From: Nematostella vectensis
Taxonomy: Eukaryota > Cnidaria > Anthozoa > Actiniaria > Edwardsiidae
Length of the DNA: 64,000 nt
Direction of reading: 5' to 3'
Assembly: GCF_932526225.1 (NCBI RefSeq)
Contig: NC_064041.1
Span: 5,204,046-5,268,045, forward strand
Part shown: positions 11,141 to 22,247 of the stretch, one piece after another
Layout: each line of letters starts with the position of its first letter
How positions within the stretch are numbered: the first letter of the stretch is position 1
Position numbers and translations under genes: made by a program
Notes under the pieces: generated by a model
The model's input: only the letters and a program-made list of their open reading frames with translations
Told to the model about the DNA's origin: nothing
Database searches by the model: none

Positions 11141-11834
11141 TCTTGGTTGCATCTTTACCCTTAAAGAGATAAAATTCGGTTGACTCACTAAGAGACCAAG
11201 ATTCTACCAAGATTAGCCGAAAATCTAAAACCTTAGTTTCTTGTGCCATTGAGGTGGGGGGGGGGGGGGGGGGGGTAAGCATAGTTTCACGTTCTGTGCT
11301 TACATGGGCTTCCTGTGGGCTTGTCACGTGTTTTTTATATTGTTGATAGTTAACATGGCGAAACCGCCGATACAAACAGACTCCATTATTCGCAAAACCT
11401 ATGTATTCAGGGGGGAGGGGGGTGTTTATCGTCTCATCAAAACTCGTGGTTTTAATTGCTAAAAAGATTTCATTTGACATATTAGAAGTATGTTAAGTGC
11501 TTGAAACCTAGAATAATTAGAATTCTGAGAAATCCCCGTCATAGAAGACATAGGGCCTCGTTTTACGGGCTTATTTACGGCAGAAATATTTGAATGTGGA
11601 AATAAAATAAAAAAATTACTAAAAAAGTCGATGAAAAAAATGCTGATGTATAATCATATCATTTCTAAGATTCTAGTTTTGATGCTCGGTTTAATTTTGG
11701 GGAATTCTGGAATGTTTTCTGTACAGTCGGGGAAAAAGAGGGGACAATTATCGTAAGAAATACATAAAGCCAAAAAAATAATTAGCCAAAATAATTCAAA
11801 CTTTCACAGAATACTGTGGTCAAGGGCTATTCAA
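11141..11834. other. No gene seen; poly-G tract
   Basis: A run of about 20 G lies at 11256-11275. An antisense ORF crosses it but contains a poly-proline stretch made by the homopolymer and has no recognisable domain. Confidence 0.4.
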
Positions 11835-12062
11835 GCAAAATATGGGAAAGAAAGCGAAAACGAATCGGTATCGGATCGATAACTGATCGGCTGCCACTGT
11901 CAGCTGTGTGGCAAAATATGGGAAAGAAAGCGAAAACGAATCGGTATCGGATCGATAACTGATCGGCTGCCACTGTCAGCTGTGTGGCAAAATATGGGAA
12001 AGAAAGCGAAAACGAATCGGTATCGGATCGATAACTGATCGGCTGCCACTGTCAGCTGTGTG
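11835..12062. repeat. Three perfect 76-bp tandem repeats
   Basis: Identical units start at 11835, 11911 and 11987 (GCAAAATATGGGAAAGAAAG to CACTGTCAGCTGTGTG). No mismatch was seen between units, which implies a very recent expansion or an assembly artefact. Each unit contains the short palindromes ATCGAT and CAGCTG. Confidence 0.95.
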
Positions 12063-12479
12063 GCTGCGAATAGTTTCTCAGCCCAAAAAAGAAAGTGATT
12101 ACAGCTTTATAGATTTTCATTATAAAACGAAGAAATTGCGTATTGCCTTTGCATTTTATTGCATTTTGTTCTTTAATACATGTAATGCAATGACTGCCTT
12201 TCTGTTCCAATCATACACTCGTTCACATACTTCGTCATTGTTTTAATTTCGTGTTGAATGGACCAATGATATCGCAGCTTAGAATAAAACACCATCCAGA
12301 AAGGCCTCGCTGAATGAAGTGAAGGAATGACCTGTCATCTACTAAACCGCAAATGTATACAGGGTAACTCATGTATAGCGAAACTTCTTAAATGTGCAAC
12401 CATGTGATCTGAGTGCTTTGAGACTTCATGTCTGCATATAGCTCTGGCTAACATATCTATGCCTTAGCGTCTGAGCAAG

Positions 12480-12548
12480 CTGTCTAAGATTGAAGGTTGA
12501 GCTGAAGAAAACGAGAGAGAAAGCCAAGGAAAGGTTCACCATAAACAG
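12480..12548 (+). other. Candidate 5' UTR exon
   Basis: The sequence up to AAACAG|GTAAGT at 12548/12549 has a consensus donor. The following recognised exon on this strand (15847 or 15853 onward) begins a membrane-protein frame that this piece could not enter in phase, so it would have to be untranslated. Offered only because the donor is strong. Confidence 0.2.
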
Positions 12549-13440
12549 GTAAGTTATTAAAGTCGACAGAACGATCGTTTAAGCAACATGTTTATCGAAA
12601 ACAATATCACGTCAATCTAGAGGTAGAGCCTTGAAAAAGTTTCTAAAACTTTCTTAAAGCATAATGATCAAGAAGTGACAAAATTCTCATTCAAAATTAC
12701 ATCTCACACATCCAGATTTAATTTTTCAGTCCCTTTTCCCAGTAATTTTCCCACTTTACTGCTTCTAATCTACGGAAACCAAAACATTCATTAAGTTCCG
12801 TCTTCTTACGTCATATGCTTGATAAAAACTTACAAATTAACAATATTAGAAAAATCTAATGCTAGGGGTGTCTATAAATGAATGTCTAACTTAGATTTGT
12901 ATCAAAGAAATGTTCAATCGCGTTAAAGGGTTTTCTTTTTTGTAATCTAAAAGAATTTTCTTTTGATCTGCTATGCAGACGTTTTGTTCCAATGATGAAT
13001 TTTTCATTGCAGAAAACAATGCAAATAATCGTATTCAAATTTAGTTATTATAACAGAAAGAGTTGTAAAACATCATAGCACATGCAATTAAGAAGTATGA
13101 AAACACCACATTCGTATTATCATATCAATTTATCATTCGCTTCCTCCATTGTGGCCACAGTCATAGATCACTAAATATCGCGTTGTTTTTAACTTTGAGT
13201 AATATATGCCACGTAAAGGATAAGAGCCAAAAACACATTTAAAATAAAATGAACCTGTCTAAAAGAAAACAAAAATTTCGTGTTACCCCTGAATGTAGCT
13301 TAAAAGCTTTTAAATCAACATTATATAGGAGCTAATTTCAAACAACAATTGAGTTTAAGGGTTTCTTTTGAAAATAGATCAATCATTCATTCACAAAGAA
13401 ATAAAGAAAAGTACCGTGGGAATTTTGAAAAAATAATAGA

Positions 13441-13760
13441 GGGGGGGGGGGGGCTGGTGCGCAGTCATAGGAATACGATCTTTTGCGAGACGAACAATAC
13501 GATCTTTTGCGTGAAGGGCCATACGATCTTTTGCGTTACGGGTAATACGCGTGACGGGCAATACGATGTTTGGCGTAATGGGGGGCCTACCTGTAGGCTT
13601 TGATAGTTTTTCCGGCACGAAAACCTCGAAAACACGGAGTTCGTATACAACGGCCGCCATCTGGAATAATGCGCTACGCAGGGGGAGTGGGAGGAAAAAT
13701 GCGCGGGGTACGGGGAGAGGGAGAGGCGGAAAAGAACGCCTACAGGATGTCTGGCCTTTT
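13441..13760. repeat. Dispersed repeat with short tandem ATACGATCTTTTGCG units
   Basis: A poly-G run (13441-13453) and GGTGCGCAGTCATAGGAATA, related to the MITE family at 2923, are followed by about five degenerate 20-27 bp units built on ATACGATCTTTTGCGTGACG. A segment follows (GGAATAATGCGCTACGCAGG, AAAAATGCGCGGGG) that recurs at 7040-7105. Overlapping ORFs on both strands are products of the repeat. Confidence 0.6.
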
Positions 13761-13799
13761 TCGTTCAACGCCCCTAACCTCAACCGCTCTACGTGACGG

Positions 13800-15846
13800 C
13801 AAATTGACAGCTAAATGAGATGTCACGCAATCAGATTTGATTCTCGCAAAGTGACACAAGCGTGCAATTCAAAACAAAACAAGCTCACGTGAAGTTGTCA
13901 AAATTTTAGCGATTTTTTTCTGATTCAGGTAAACTGTTAATACCCAAAAGCCATGATGTGAGACTGAATGAAGACATAGATGATGAGCAGCATATTAAGA
14001 AAAATATTTAGCTTTCCTTTCTTCCCTTTAAAATATGTTTTTCCTTTTCAATAAATTATTCCCCTGTGAAAAATATTTTTGATGTTTTGTTTATATTGCC
14101 CTGAAGTTTTAGCAATTAAAATAACCAAAACTGTGATTTGTTTTTCCTTTTTAAAGGGGGGGGGGGGGTGTCCCAAGTGCTATGCTTTTTTCATTCTTTT
14201 GTGGGATTCAAGCTACTTATGAGTAGCAATAATTTGATTCGCTATTCAGCATCCTTTGTGCATTTAAGATATTATAAAATAGATACATTCAAGTTTATTC
14301 AGAACTTACATTTCTGCGTCTTCGCCATATCTGCTATTAGGTAAAATTGCTGTTTACCATACCCATTTACCCAAAGAGACTCCCATCAAAACTGAAGGGG
14401 ATGATTGATCTCGACTCTAAGGGATAACACTTTGGGTGTTCCTAATTCCTACCCCCTTAAGGTAGCACATTAGGTGCGGTCAAGCAATTTCATTCTCTAA
14501 GCAGTTTGAACACTCCCTAAGGAAAAGCAGTAGATAGGACAAACAACCCCATCTGACTATTTTAGGAGGAGCCCTCCCCCTCCTTAATGGATGCTGTCAA
14601 ATGGGATTTCTCTTTTCTTCTCTATGCTAACTTTGTCTTGGCTTTTAACTGGGAGGTTAACATTTAAGAATGATATAACTGTGCTGTTAGCAGAAGTAGG
14701 AAAAGGATAGTGACTTGAAATATTTGCATTCACAAAGATTTGTAGTTGCATCTTCAAGCAATTTGGTACCTGTACCTGTACTGTGTTTTAAAAATGGCTG
14801 AAAATTTTACATAGGTATTTTTGGGTGCAAAATGTTGGGCTCTCTTGCTGCAAACATCTGCTGAAGTATTTTGATCTTCAAAGCTGTACTTAACAAAAAA
14901 AACTGAGTAATGCTGTACATGGAAAGGCACATGTAAAATAGGAAATATCTGTTCAGTATCAGTCGTCTATCAAATGAAGTTACACAGAGCACTGTTAATA
15001 AATAAAAATAAAATATCAGCAATATTTTTTGTTAGGTTGCAAAAGAAGTGGTGATTGGGAGGAGGTCCAGCATTTCATTACGGTGGGAGAAATAGCTGAG
15101 ATAAAATAAAATCCAGCTTGGACCATGCATTTCAAACAAGGTTACATAAATGAAAAAATGGGGGAGGGGGGATTAAGCTGACTGAGGTGAATGTTGTTAT
15201 TATAGATCTCTTTTTTATCCTCAAAATAAATTCTAGTCTAGAGAAACTCTATACTTCAGGGTTCATACCCCTAAACTGCCCAAAGATTCCCAATATGAAA
15301 ATAGGGTAATAAAGCTGGCTCCGCTTATAGGCAGTGCATAAATCTATATATAAAGAGCTTTTTGAATTGAGGGCTTTTATGAGTCGCCATGTTGAACTAG
15401 CACTGAAAACGCGAACGTGACAGCTATGTAGCGATGAATGATGGAAGGTCATTAGCCAATAAGATCGCTTCGTCCGTATACGGACGAAGTTTGAAATCTA
15501 CGGACGAAATGATTGCGGCCACGGGCTGCCCAAGGTTACTGGCTTATATACTGCAAAATACCCAATTCGTGTATCTTCAAACTCTGAGATTCTATCGGCA
15601 AAATTGAAATATAAGAAGACTCAATCAAACTATTACAAGGTTTATAGTTTTATCTTTTCTCGATAGTTTTTTTTTCTAACATATAAATTCCCCCATACAT
15701 TCCTTTATAAACCACTGACAGTAGCATTGGGATACCTGTGATCACAGAAGAGCAGAGCATACGACTTCCATCTTGTGTTGAACCATTTCCCTGATTCCGT
15801 CTACGAAGGTTTTTTTCTACAGCCTCTGTGTCTGTTTTTATTCTAG
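13800..15846. other. No gene seen
   Basis: AT-rich intergenic or 5' intron sequence before the membrane-protein exon. It holds a poly-G run near 14157 and a small palindrome at 15467-15491 (GTCCGTATACGGAC, repeated half-site TACGGACGAA). No coding or RNA gene signal was found. Confidence 0.4.
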
Positions 15847-15882
15847 GTCTAGTCTATCGTACCAGGCCGCTCTCTGTTCGTT

Positions 15883-18131
15883 ATGACCTTGGAGACCTGG
15901 TACATATTGGTTCTGGCAGGTGTTGGCTCTCTCATCCTTATCCTTGTAATCATCATCATTGTGTTGTGCTGCCTGTGGTATAGAAAGTAAGTAATGATCA
16001 CAACAGGTCTCGCATTGAGGGAATGGCCATACCACATTTACTGGTTCAAACGCCGACCACAACGGACGCCGCATATGAAATACTATTCAACGCCGCCGTC
16101 AAATTAATACTGCACCACAGTGCCCTTATTTGACTTGAAGAAATTTTACATGACGCTCTCTAACGGACAATACCGTATCGAAAGCTATAGCAGGCAGGGG
16201 CGTAGCCAGGGGGTTGGCCTAGGGGTTCCCCCCCTTTTAGCAGCCAAAACTACAGTAAATTTATGAGATATTATCTAAGATACAGGAGAAAATGCCTTGA
16301 AAGTCCCTTTTTTGCCCCTTCATGTTTAAAATCCTGGCTACGCCGCTGCATTATTTTTAGATGCGCGCGTATAAACGGGCCATTATCAGCTACTATTGCT
16401 TGCACGGGGTTTCAATCTCACCCCACTTCTCCGCTTCCGTATTTTCCAAAATGGGGGAGATGGGGGGCACAGCCACACCCCTACTGATAATTCTGAACAT
16501 TTCCCTATTTTTTTTCGAAATATTTTGGGTGTTAGGGGAAGGGGGGGGGGGGGGGGGCTGGCATCCTGGCATCTCAACTTCAAGCAAGCAATGAAAGATC
16601 ATTTTCTTTTGTAACAATATTTTTAAACTCAAATAGACTTCTTACATCCGATATTGGGCATTGAACGTTTTGAGCGGGGGATCACGGAAAATTACATTAA
16701 ACACCGCTGGACGATGAGAAAAAGAAGGGGTGGTTTAGGGGGACAAAGGTGTCCTCATTGTTTCTTATTACAGCATTTATTCAGCTCAGTTAAAATCAGA
16801 ATGACATATATAACTAGAATATTATGAATCACAAGTTCTCAAAGATCTTTGCATAGATGATGTCTATATTAGATGAAATAATAGATTTATCTCTGCACTT
16901 TGCATAGATGGTTTCCACTATTTCCATGCTATCTTCAATGCATATTATCTATGTGAATGACAAGAATCTGTTCGAAATCTATTGCAGAAGTGACAAAAAG
17001 GGTAAAGGCAAAGATGTTCAAGTGTCATCTGCAACTCAAACCCCTAGTCCTACTGGTATTAATAATGACGCGGGGAACTGGGTCCTTTTAGAGTCTAGCC
17101 CAAAGTCAACCTTAGTTCCCGTCGATTCCATAAGACCAAATGTGACTGGAGACGAGCGATCCATCGCGGGAACCTCAGTGGTCAAATTGTACGAGGAACT
17201 TGATAAACCTTCTACCAATGGCTACCAAAGATCTTCAGTGACGTCACAGAAATTCGGGGTGTCCGACTACCGGAAGTGGGGTGCTGAGACAAACGCGGAG
17301 AGACTGAGGCAACTCGGGCTTGGCCCTTTACCGGAAGAAAAAGTGAGTGGAGATACCGAACTCAGCGACACGTCTTCGCCTTACAGCAAGCCGCCGATAA
17401 GGCTCTCAGCCCACCTCACAAAGTCCACTACAGAGAGAATACGTGACCCACTAACTACCGTGACTGACGGTAACGCCAACAACATTCGCGCAAGCGTGGT
17501 GATAACAACTGTAAGCCAATCCAAGCTCCCATACGATATCCCTGACGTGGACTATAGCCAGTCCGGATCAACAACTCGTACCACTGTAGTGGAGCGCTCG
17601 TATTGGCAAAGCGGGGATGACCCAGGGGGAAGAGGTATGGTAAAGAACATGGCCGCTAGTTTCAAGGCTTTGGAAGAGCAGCAGAGCCCTACGCGGTCAG
17701 CTGGAAGAAAAGAATCATTCGAGTCAAGACCCCTCTCGGTAACTTCTGAGGCCAGGCGCCATAGCAGTGTTAAAGCTACATCTGTCGTGGCTGAGAGAAA
17801 GAAGTCGTTCGAATCCAAACCCCCCTCGGTGTCAGTCGAGGTCAAGCGCCATAGTAGTATGGAAGGCCCATTTGTTGTTATCGAAAGAAAGAAATTGTCC
17901 GAGCCCAGACCCCCCTCTGCGGCAGACGAGCACAGGCGCAAAAGTGTTGTGGCCGAAAGAAAGGAGTCTTTCGAGGCCAGGCGCCGTAGCAGTGTGAAGA
18001 CTCCGGTTGTTGTACCGGACAGATCACCGGCCGTTTGGCAGGCGACACGTCCGGCCGGAGTTGCTACGATTGAAAACAGGGTTAAAAGGATAAGGAAACT
18101 TGGAGGGGTGAATGTGATGCCGCCAGAGTGA
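15883..18131 (+). CDS. Single-pass membrane protein with basophilic RRxSS repeat tail
   Basis: Two exons, 15883-15986 and 16988-18131 (TGA), join in phase 2 at good GTAAGT and TTGCAG sites to give 415 residues. Residues 7-33 are one strongly hydrophobic helix (ILVLAGVGSLILILVIIIIV) followed by CCLWYRK and a Lys-rich stretch. With no signal peptide, an N-out, C-in topology is inferred. The start is ATG 15883: the same frame has TAG at 15850-15852, so any in-frame upstream coding would need the alternative acceptor at 15852. The roughly 380-residue cytoplasmic part looks disordered and Ser-rich. At residues about 273-372 it carries four degenerate repeats (E/GRKxSFESRPPS, then RRHSSVK-type sites) that resemble PKA or other basophilic kinase sites, and possibly 14-3-3 sites. 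No known family is recognised. A MITE lies in the intron. Confidence 0.75.
16196..16348. mobile_element. MITE with GGGGCGTAGCCAGG ends
   Basis: GGGGCGTAGCCAGG at the left and CCTGGCTACGCCGC at the right are inverted. The flanking segment to about 16480 (TTTTTAGATGCGCGCGTATA, GGGCCATTATCAGCTACTAT) also recurs. An inverted copy of the whole block lies at 48085-48413. It is in the intron of the membrane-protein gene, followed by a poly-G run near 16541-16557. Confidence 0.75.
17700..18000 (+). repeat. Coding repeats, four degenerate units of about 27-33 codons
   Basis: Units are recognisable from RKESFESRPLS, RKKSFESKPPS, RKKLSEPRPPS and RKESFEARRRS, each followed or ended by an (R/K)R(H/K/R)SS-type motif. 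DNA similarity between units (for example GAGAGAAAGAAGTCGTTCGA) shows they arose by tandem duplication. Confidence 0.8.
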
Positions 18132-18941
18132 AATTTTAACTAGGACCGATTTACACTCGCGCTCCATGTCCTGTCGTGCCGAACCTAAGGCACGATTGAT
18201 ACGTCGCTCTCCTGCCGTGCCGAATCTAATTGTCTATTTGTATTCACACAATTCATTGGGCTCAACGTTGATTCAGAGGTCGCACTAAAGAAGTCGCGTT
18301 TAAGTTGACTGTCAAAGTTGACTTGATGCCGAGTTTCGGTTGCACAAAATCGAAATGAGTGGTATTTGGTTCGGCACATCAGAAAACTCGACGTTTGAGT
18401 CGGTGTCATATTTTTGCCGTGCAGCTGGCTCAGCGCCATGCCGAACTTAATTGTTCAGATGTCGAACTCTTCTTGTACAATCAAAAACAAAATATTATCC
18501 GGCATGGCAGGAGTGGGACGTATGAACCGGGCCTTAGCTAGATATTAAACATATGATATTTTTTTTCCCAGTAGAGAACAATGAAACAAAGACATAAATT
18601 AATTTAAGTGGTCAATAATTACATTTAGTACATTTATAGACTAGTAGACAGTGGATTATTTGCAAGAAGTTATACGTACAATGGAGCAACAGGCAACAGT
18701 ACATGGAAAAATGTGTTCTGCAAATATAATAATAAGTAGGCTAACGAAAGAGAGTTTGAATTCGCCTCAAATCACATTCAAAACGCACTCTAACAGTTGA
18801 GTGTAATAGCCACCATATTCGACTTTCTATTTGAAAATTGTGGGCTGGGCCTATGCCCTTTTATGACGCGACTTCGTGTTTAAGTGAGAACGAGGAGTTT
18901 CGTATCCCATTTAATCCTACGTTGCCGGAGATTAGCGATCT
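18132..18941. other. No gene seen
   Basis: 3' flank of the membrane-protein gene. Partial copies of a GTGCCGAA...TAATTG phrase recur at 18176, 18216 and 18438. No ORF with recognisable content. Confidence 0.35.
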
Positions 18942-19072
18942 AGGGCCGGTTCCTTGACAGCAATTTCTTGGCGCTAATCTAGGGATAAATACGGCTATCT
19001 TGACATTTGATTGGATAAAAAGGGCATTTATCCCTAGGTTAGCGTTAATCTGCTTTCTAGGAACCTGGCCCT
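18942..19072. mobile_element. MITE, AGGGCCGGTTCCT family (131 bp)
   Basis: The left end AGGGCCGGTTCCT and inner CTAGGGATAAAT pair with the right ATTTATCCCTAG and AGGAACCTGGCCCT. A longer relative is at 40045-40785 and a further end (AGGAACCGGG) is cut by the window end. Confidence 0.85.
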
Positions 19073-19821
19073 GGTCGGAAAAGCTTGCTCGTGAAGCACA
19101 CTGTATAGTAAGGTGTATTGAAGTACTCGCTTATTTGTGTCCCTCGTGTTATCTGTACTAATACTAATGTGGGTTGCACACTAATAAGACTTGCATTTAA
19201 ATAAAATGGAAACATCGCGATCTGCACTCGAGAGATGTTTTTTTACGGATTTAATCTCATGCAGTCTAGTTCACCTGTCCATGAATAGTTTCCAAAGCAG
19301 CATTTATACGTTGTCTTTTCAGCGATTTCACACGAAAAAAGCTGTTTGCCTGATTTAAAGATGTTGAACCAAATCATAAGATCTACACTTTACTTACCAA
19401 AATAACGTGTGCCACCGGGGGTCACGTGGTACATGGGGACCAGCCAATCAAACGCAGACTTTAAGAGGCCACCTGTTCGTGTCAATGAGTTTGGCGCTAT
19501 TTTAACTGAACGTCAAACAATCAAATTCAAAGGGAGTTTAAAGTAGAAGAAGGCAAATTAAGTGAAACCTTATCGTCCTATGTAATGGCAATACTAATAA
19601 CAAACAGCAGCGGATTTCATAATCCTATTTTATTCAAGCTGTCTACGTCTATTTAACATAATCATGGATTGGATTTGTTTTTACTTCTTTCATGTTTAAA
19701 TGACAAATTCCTTGGCCAAATCAGCCAGCGCTCGGCCATATACCGTACATCAACGTTTTGCTTGGACAGCATTTAAGCCCATTAATACCTGGCTGCACAA
19801 CCGTTATTTTGTTTCTGGCAG
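19073..19821. other. Upstream region of the protease gene
   Basis: AT-rich sequence with no ORF. TTTCTGGCAG at 19812-19821 could be an acceptor six bases before the protease ATG, which would imply an upstream 5' UTR exon not identified here. Confidence 0.35.
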
Positions 19822-19827
19822 ACGGTA

Positions 19828-21557
19828 ATGGTAAAGAAAAGTGAACACTTCGCTCTCTTGGTGTCCTACCTAGGATTGACCTTGTTGATAGTGTCACTCG
19901 AGGGAACGCCAAATATATCACCTGGCTCACATCTAAGTGCAACCGAATATTATAGATACCTCAATCAACAAAGAGCAATACACACTCGGGGGCTTGTAAG
20001 TCGTTCTCGTGAATTTTCCGTTTTACGGAACATTAAAAAGTTGGATTCTTTGAAGAGAAATAAGCGACGGATATTCTGGAGGGATGATAGGAAGAAAAAC
20101 GACTACTCGTCATATACTCTTGGAACTTTCTCTTCTTCTTTTAAGTCGAATACGAAGTCAATTTCGTTGAAAAGAAAAAGGCGGCAAATATTTGGTAGGG
20201 ATGATAGAAAGGAAATCGATGAATTGTCGTCTACACGGGAACCTTTCGTCTCGTCGGTAAAATTGTGGTCGGACGTAATGCAGTGCAGTGGGACGCTGAT
20301 TGGACCTTGTCACGTGATCACGGCTGCTCATTGTATCCACAATGGAAAGGTATGTAGTGAAGCACAGTCAAAATCTTATGTTAAATAAGATAATAACCAA
20401 AACAAAAGTAATAAGACTATCGATGCATAATCATGACCGAGGCGAACACTTTCGTCCGTCTCATACTAATTCCGGCCCTGCAGAAGGGGATGCCTTATCG
20501 AAAGCTGTGCTTTGGAAGATCTTTTTCTTCAAGCAAGTAGCCATTCACACTCGAGCATATCCAATGGCAATGGGGTGGGAAATGGGGTGGGGAATGAGGG
20601 GGGGGGGGGTGGGGGTGGGGGGGACAAAGCTTTTATCAACGGAAGATCCAACAGAATACCAATCGCCTCTCAAAAATCTGATTATCTAACGCTTTCCCGA
20701 GTACTATTTTCCTTCGAAGCCACTGCACATCGTCCTGAGTTGAAAGGGAAAGCATCCCTGTGCATAAGATTCACAAATTTATTATATTTTTATTATATTT
20801 TCTTTTTACCGCGTTGTACTATGTTGTACCCTCTTTCCCCCAGAACACGCCCCCTCTCCCCTTACTCACCCTAACATCCGCCGCCACCGCCACATGATTT
20901 TTTAACCGTGCCGGATGTTCCGCATTTAGGTCATTTCCATTCACGCGGAAATTCGAGTTTTCATTTTAGATGCTACAGACAACACAGACTGCCCATGACT
21001 GACAATGTGTTATATTTTAGTGGTTCGTGTCACCGCTGACCGCAATTCTCGTGGGCGTGTCGAACACATCAAGCACAGACGATCTTGACTATTTTGCTGT
21101 CGAGGGGATCTACCTGCCGCCCGAATGGCTTTCTGGGAAGGACTTCAGTCATGAGCACGATTACGCGCTCCTAAAACTCACCGAAGCTACAAACATACCA
21201 TATATGGACATAAAACCGCTGAGGCTCCAAACGGGTACTCAGGTGAGAATGGCAAGCTTTCCTTCAGACAAAAAATACGGCACGAAATGGTTCACAAAGT
21301 GTAAAATTCTTGGAGACCTTGGCGAAGGGATGTTTAAGCACTATTGTGACGCTGTTGTGGGAAGTTCCGGCGCAGGCATGTATGTCAGCGGTAGATTAGC
21401 GCATGCGCGTAAGCCTGTGCTAGTCGGGATATTGGTGAGCTTTTGGGAGCTCATGAAAGGGAAGCGACCAGTGACGGGTGCTAATACAGCAGTCAGGATT
21501 ACACCATTTCTCCAGCAACGAGTCAATAGGTTTAGGGACGTGTTTAACAAGTGTTGA
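19828..21557 (+). CDS. PRSS23/PRSS35-like secreted trypsin-fold serine protease
   Basis: Exons 19828-20349 and 21021-21557 (TGA) join in phase 0 to give 352 residues. Residues 8-25 form a hydrophobic signal segment. Residues 113-122 (SLKRKRRQIF) then GRDDRK resemble the pro-protein cleavage region of PRSS23/35. The catalytic triad is present: His168 in TAAHC, Asp221 in HDYALL and Ser290 in GSSGAG. The following NTAVRITP motif is typical of this subfamily rather than of digestive trypsins. A striking feature is a duplicated activation segment: residues 74-106 (SLKRNKRRIFWRDDRK...) and 113-145 (SLKRKRRQIFGRDDRK...) align over 33 residues. Substrate is unknown; the role is presumably extracellular. 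Polyadenylation signal at 21880-21885. The intron contains a G-rich tract at about 20595-20625. Confidence 0.92.
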
Positions 21558-21879
21558 CTGCCTGGGTATTTTATCTATACCACAGGTAGCCCAAATCTAG
21601 CCTCCTCCGTAGGCATGTTTTTTCCAATATCTGGGTTTTCTGTGGCGAGAGAACACAGGAGTCCCAAGCATGTTGTTAAAATAAGAGACGCCTGTGGACA
21701 CTAGCTCAAACCGTTAAACGAAATACCAAAGGAAAATTCTTAGATTTCAGAATTTCTATTCCAAAGAAATTTGAAATGTGGAAAGATATGTCGTAAAATG
21801 TTAGTAACGACTTCAGATAACGTCACTATCTAATTTACTTTGCAATGACTATTTGACAAATTTTAAGTGTGTTTTTTTA

Positions 21880-21885
21880 AATAAA
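21880..21885 (+). terminator. Polyadenylation signal of the protease gene
   Basis: AATAAA 323 bases after the protease stop codon. The convergent PTPA transcript has a reverse AATAAA at 22017-22022. Confidence 0.65.
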
Positions 21886-22247
21886 GTTTGTTAAAAGAAA
21901 TATCCTCGTTGAGTTGTTATTGTATACAGTATGCATACACATTTTCATGCGTAAATATTTCATTCTCAACTTTCCCGATATCTTTTATAAAAGAGTTAAT
22001 ACTTTAATAAGTCTTTTTTATTATTATTTACATGTTGAGCGGCCAAGTGAATTTCCCCAAGTAGTGTAATTTTTTTCTTTTATTTGAATCGGATTCCATT
22101 ATGGTCTGTTTAGTATGCTATTTTCGTTACTCCAGACACGACTTGGGAATTTCGTAGGATTCCACTATGGTACCTAAGAGGCAGAGCACATGGGGCGAAG
22201 CTCCAGTCGCGGAGCACCGCCCATTTTGAGCGCACTGGCAGCCTTCC

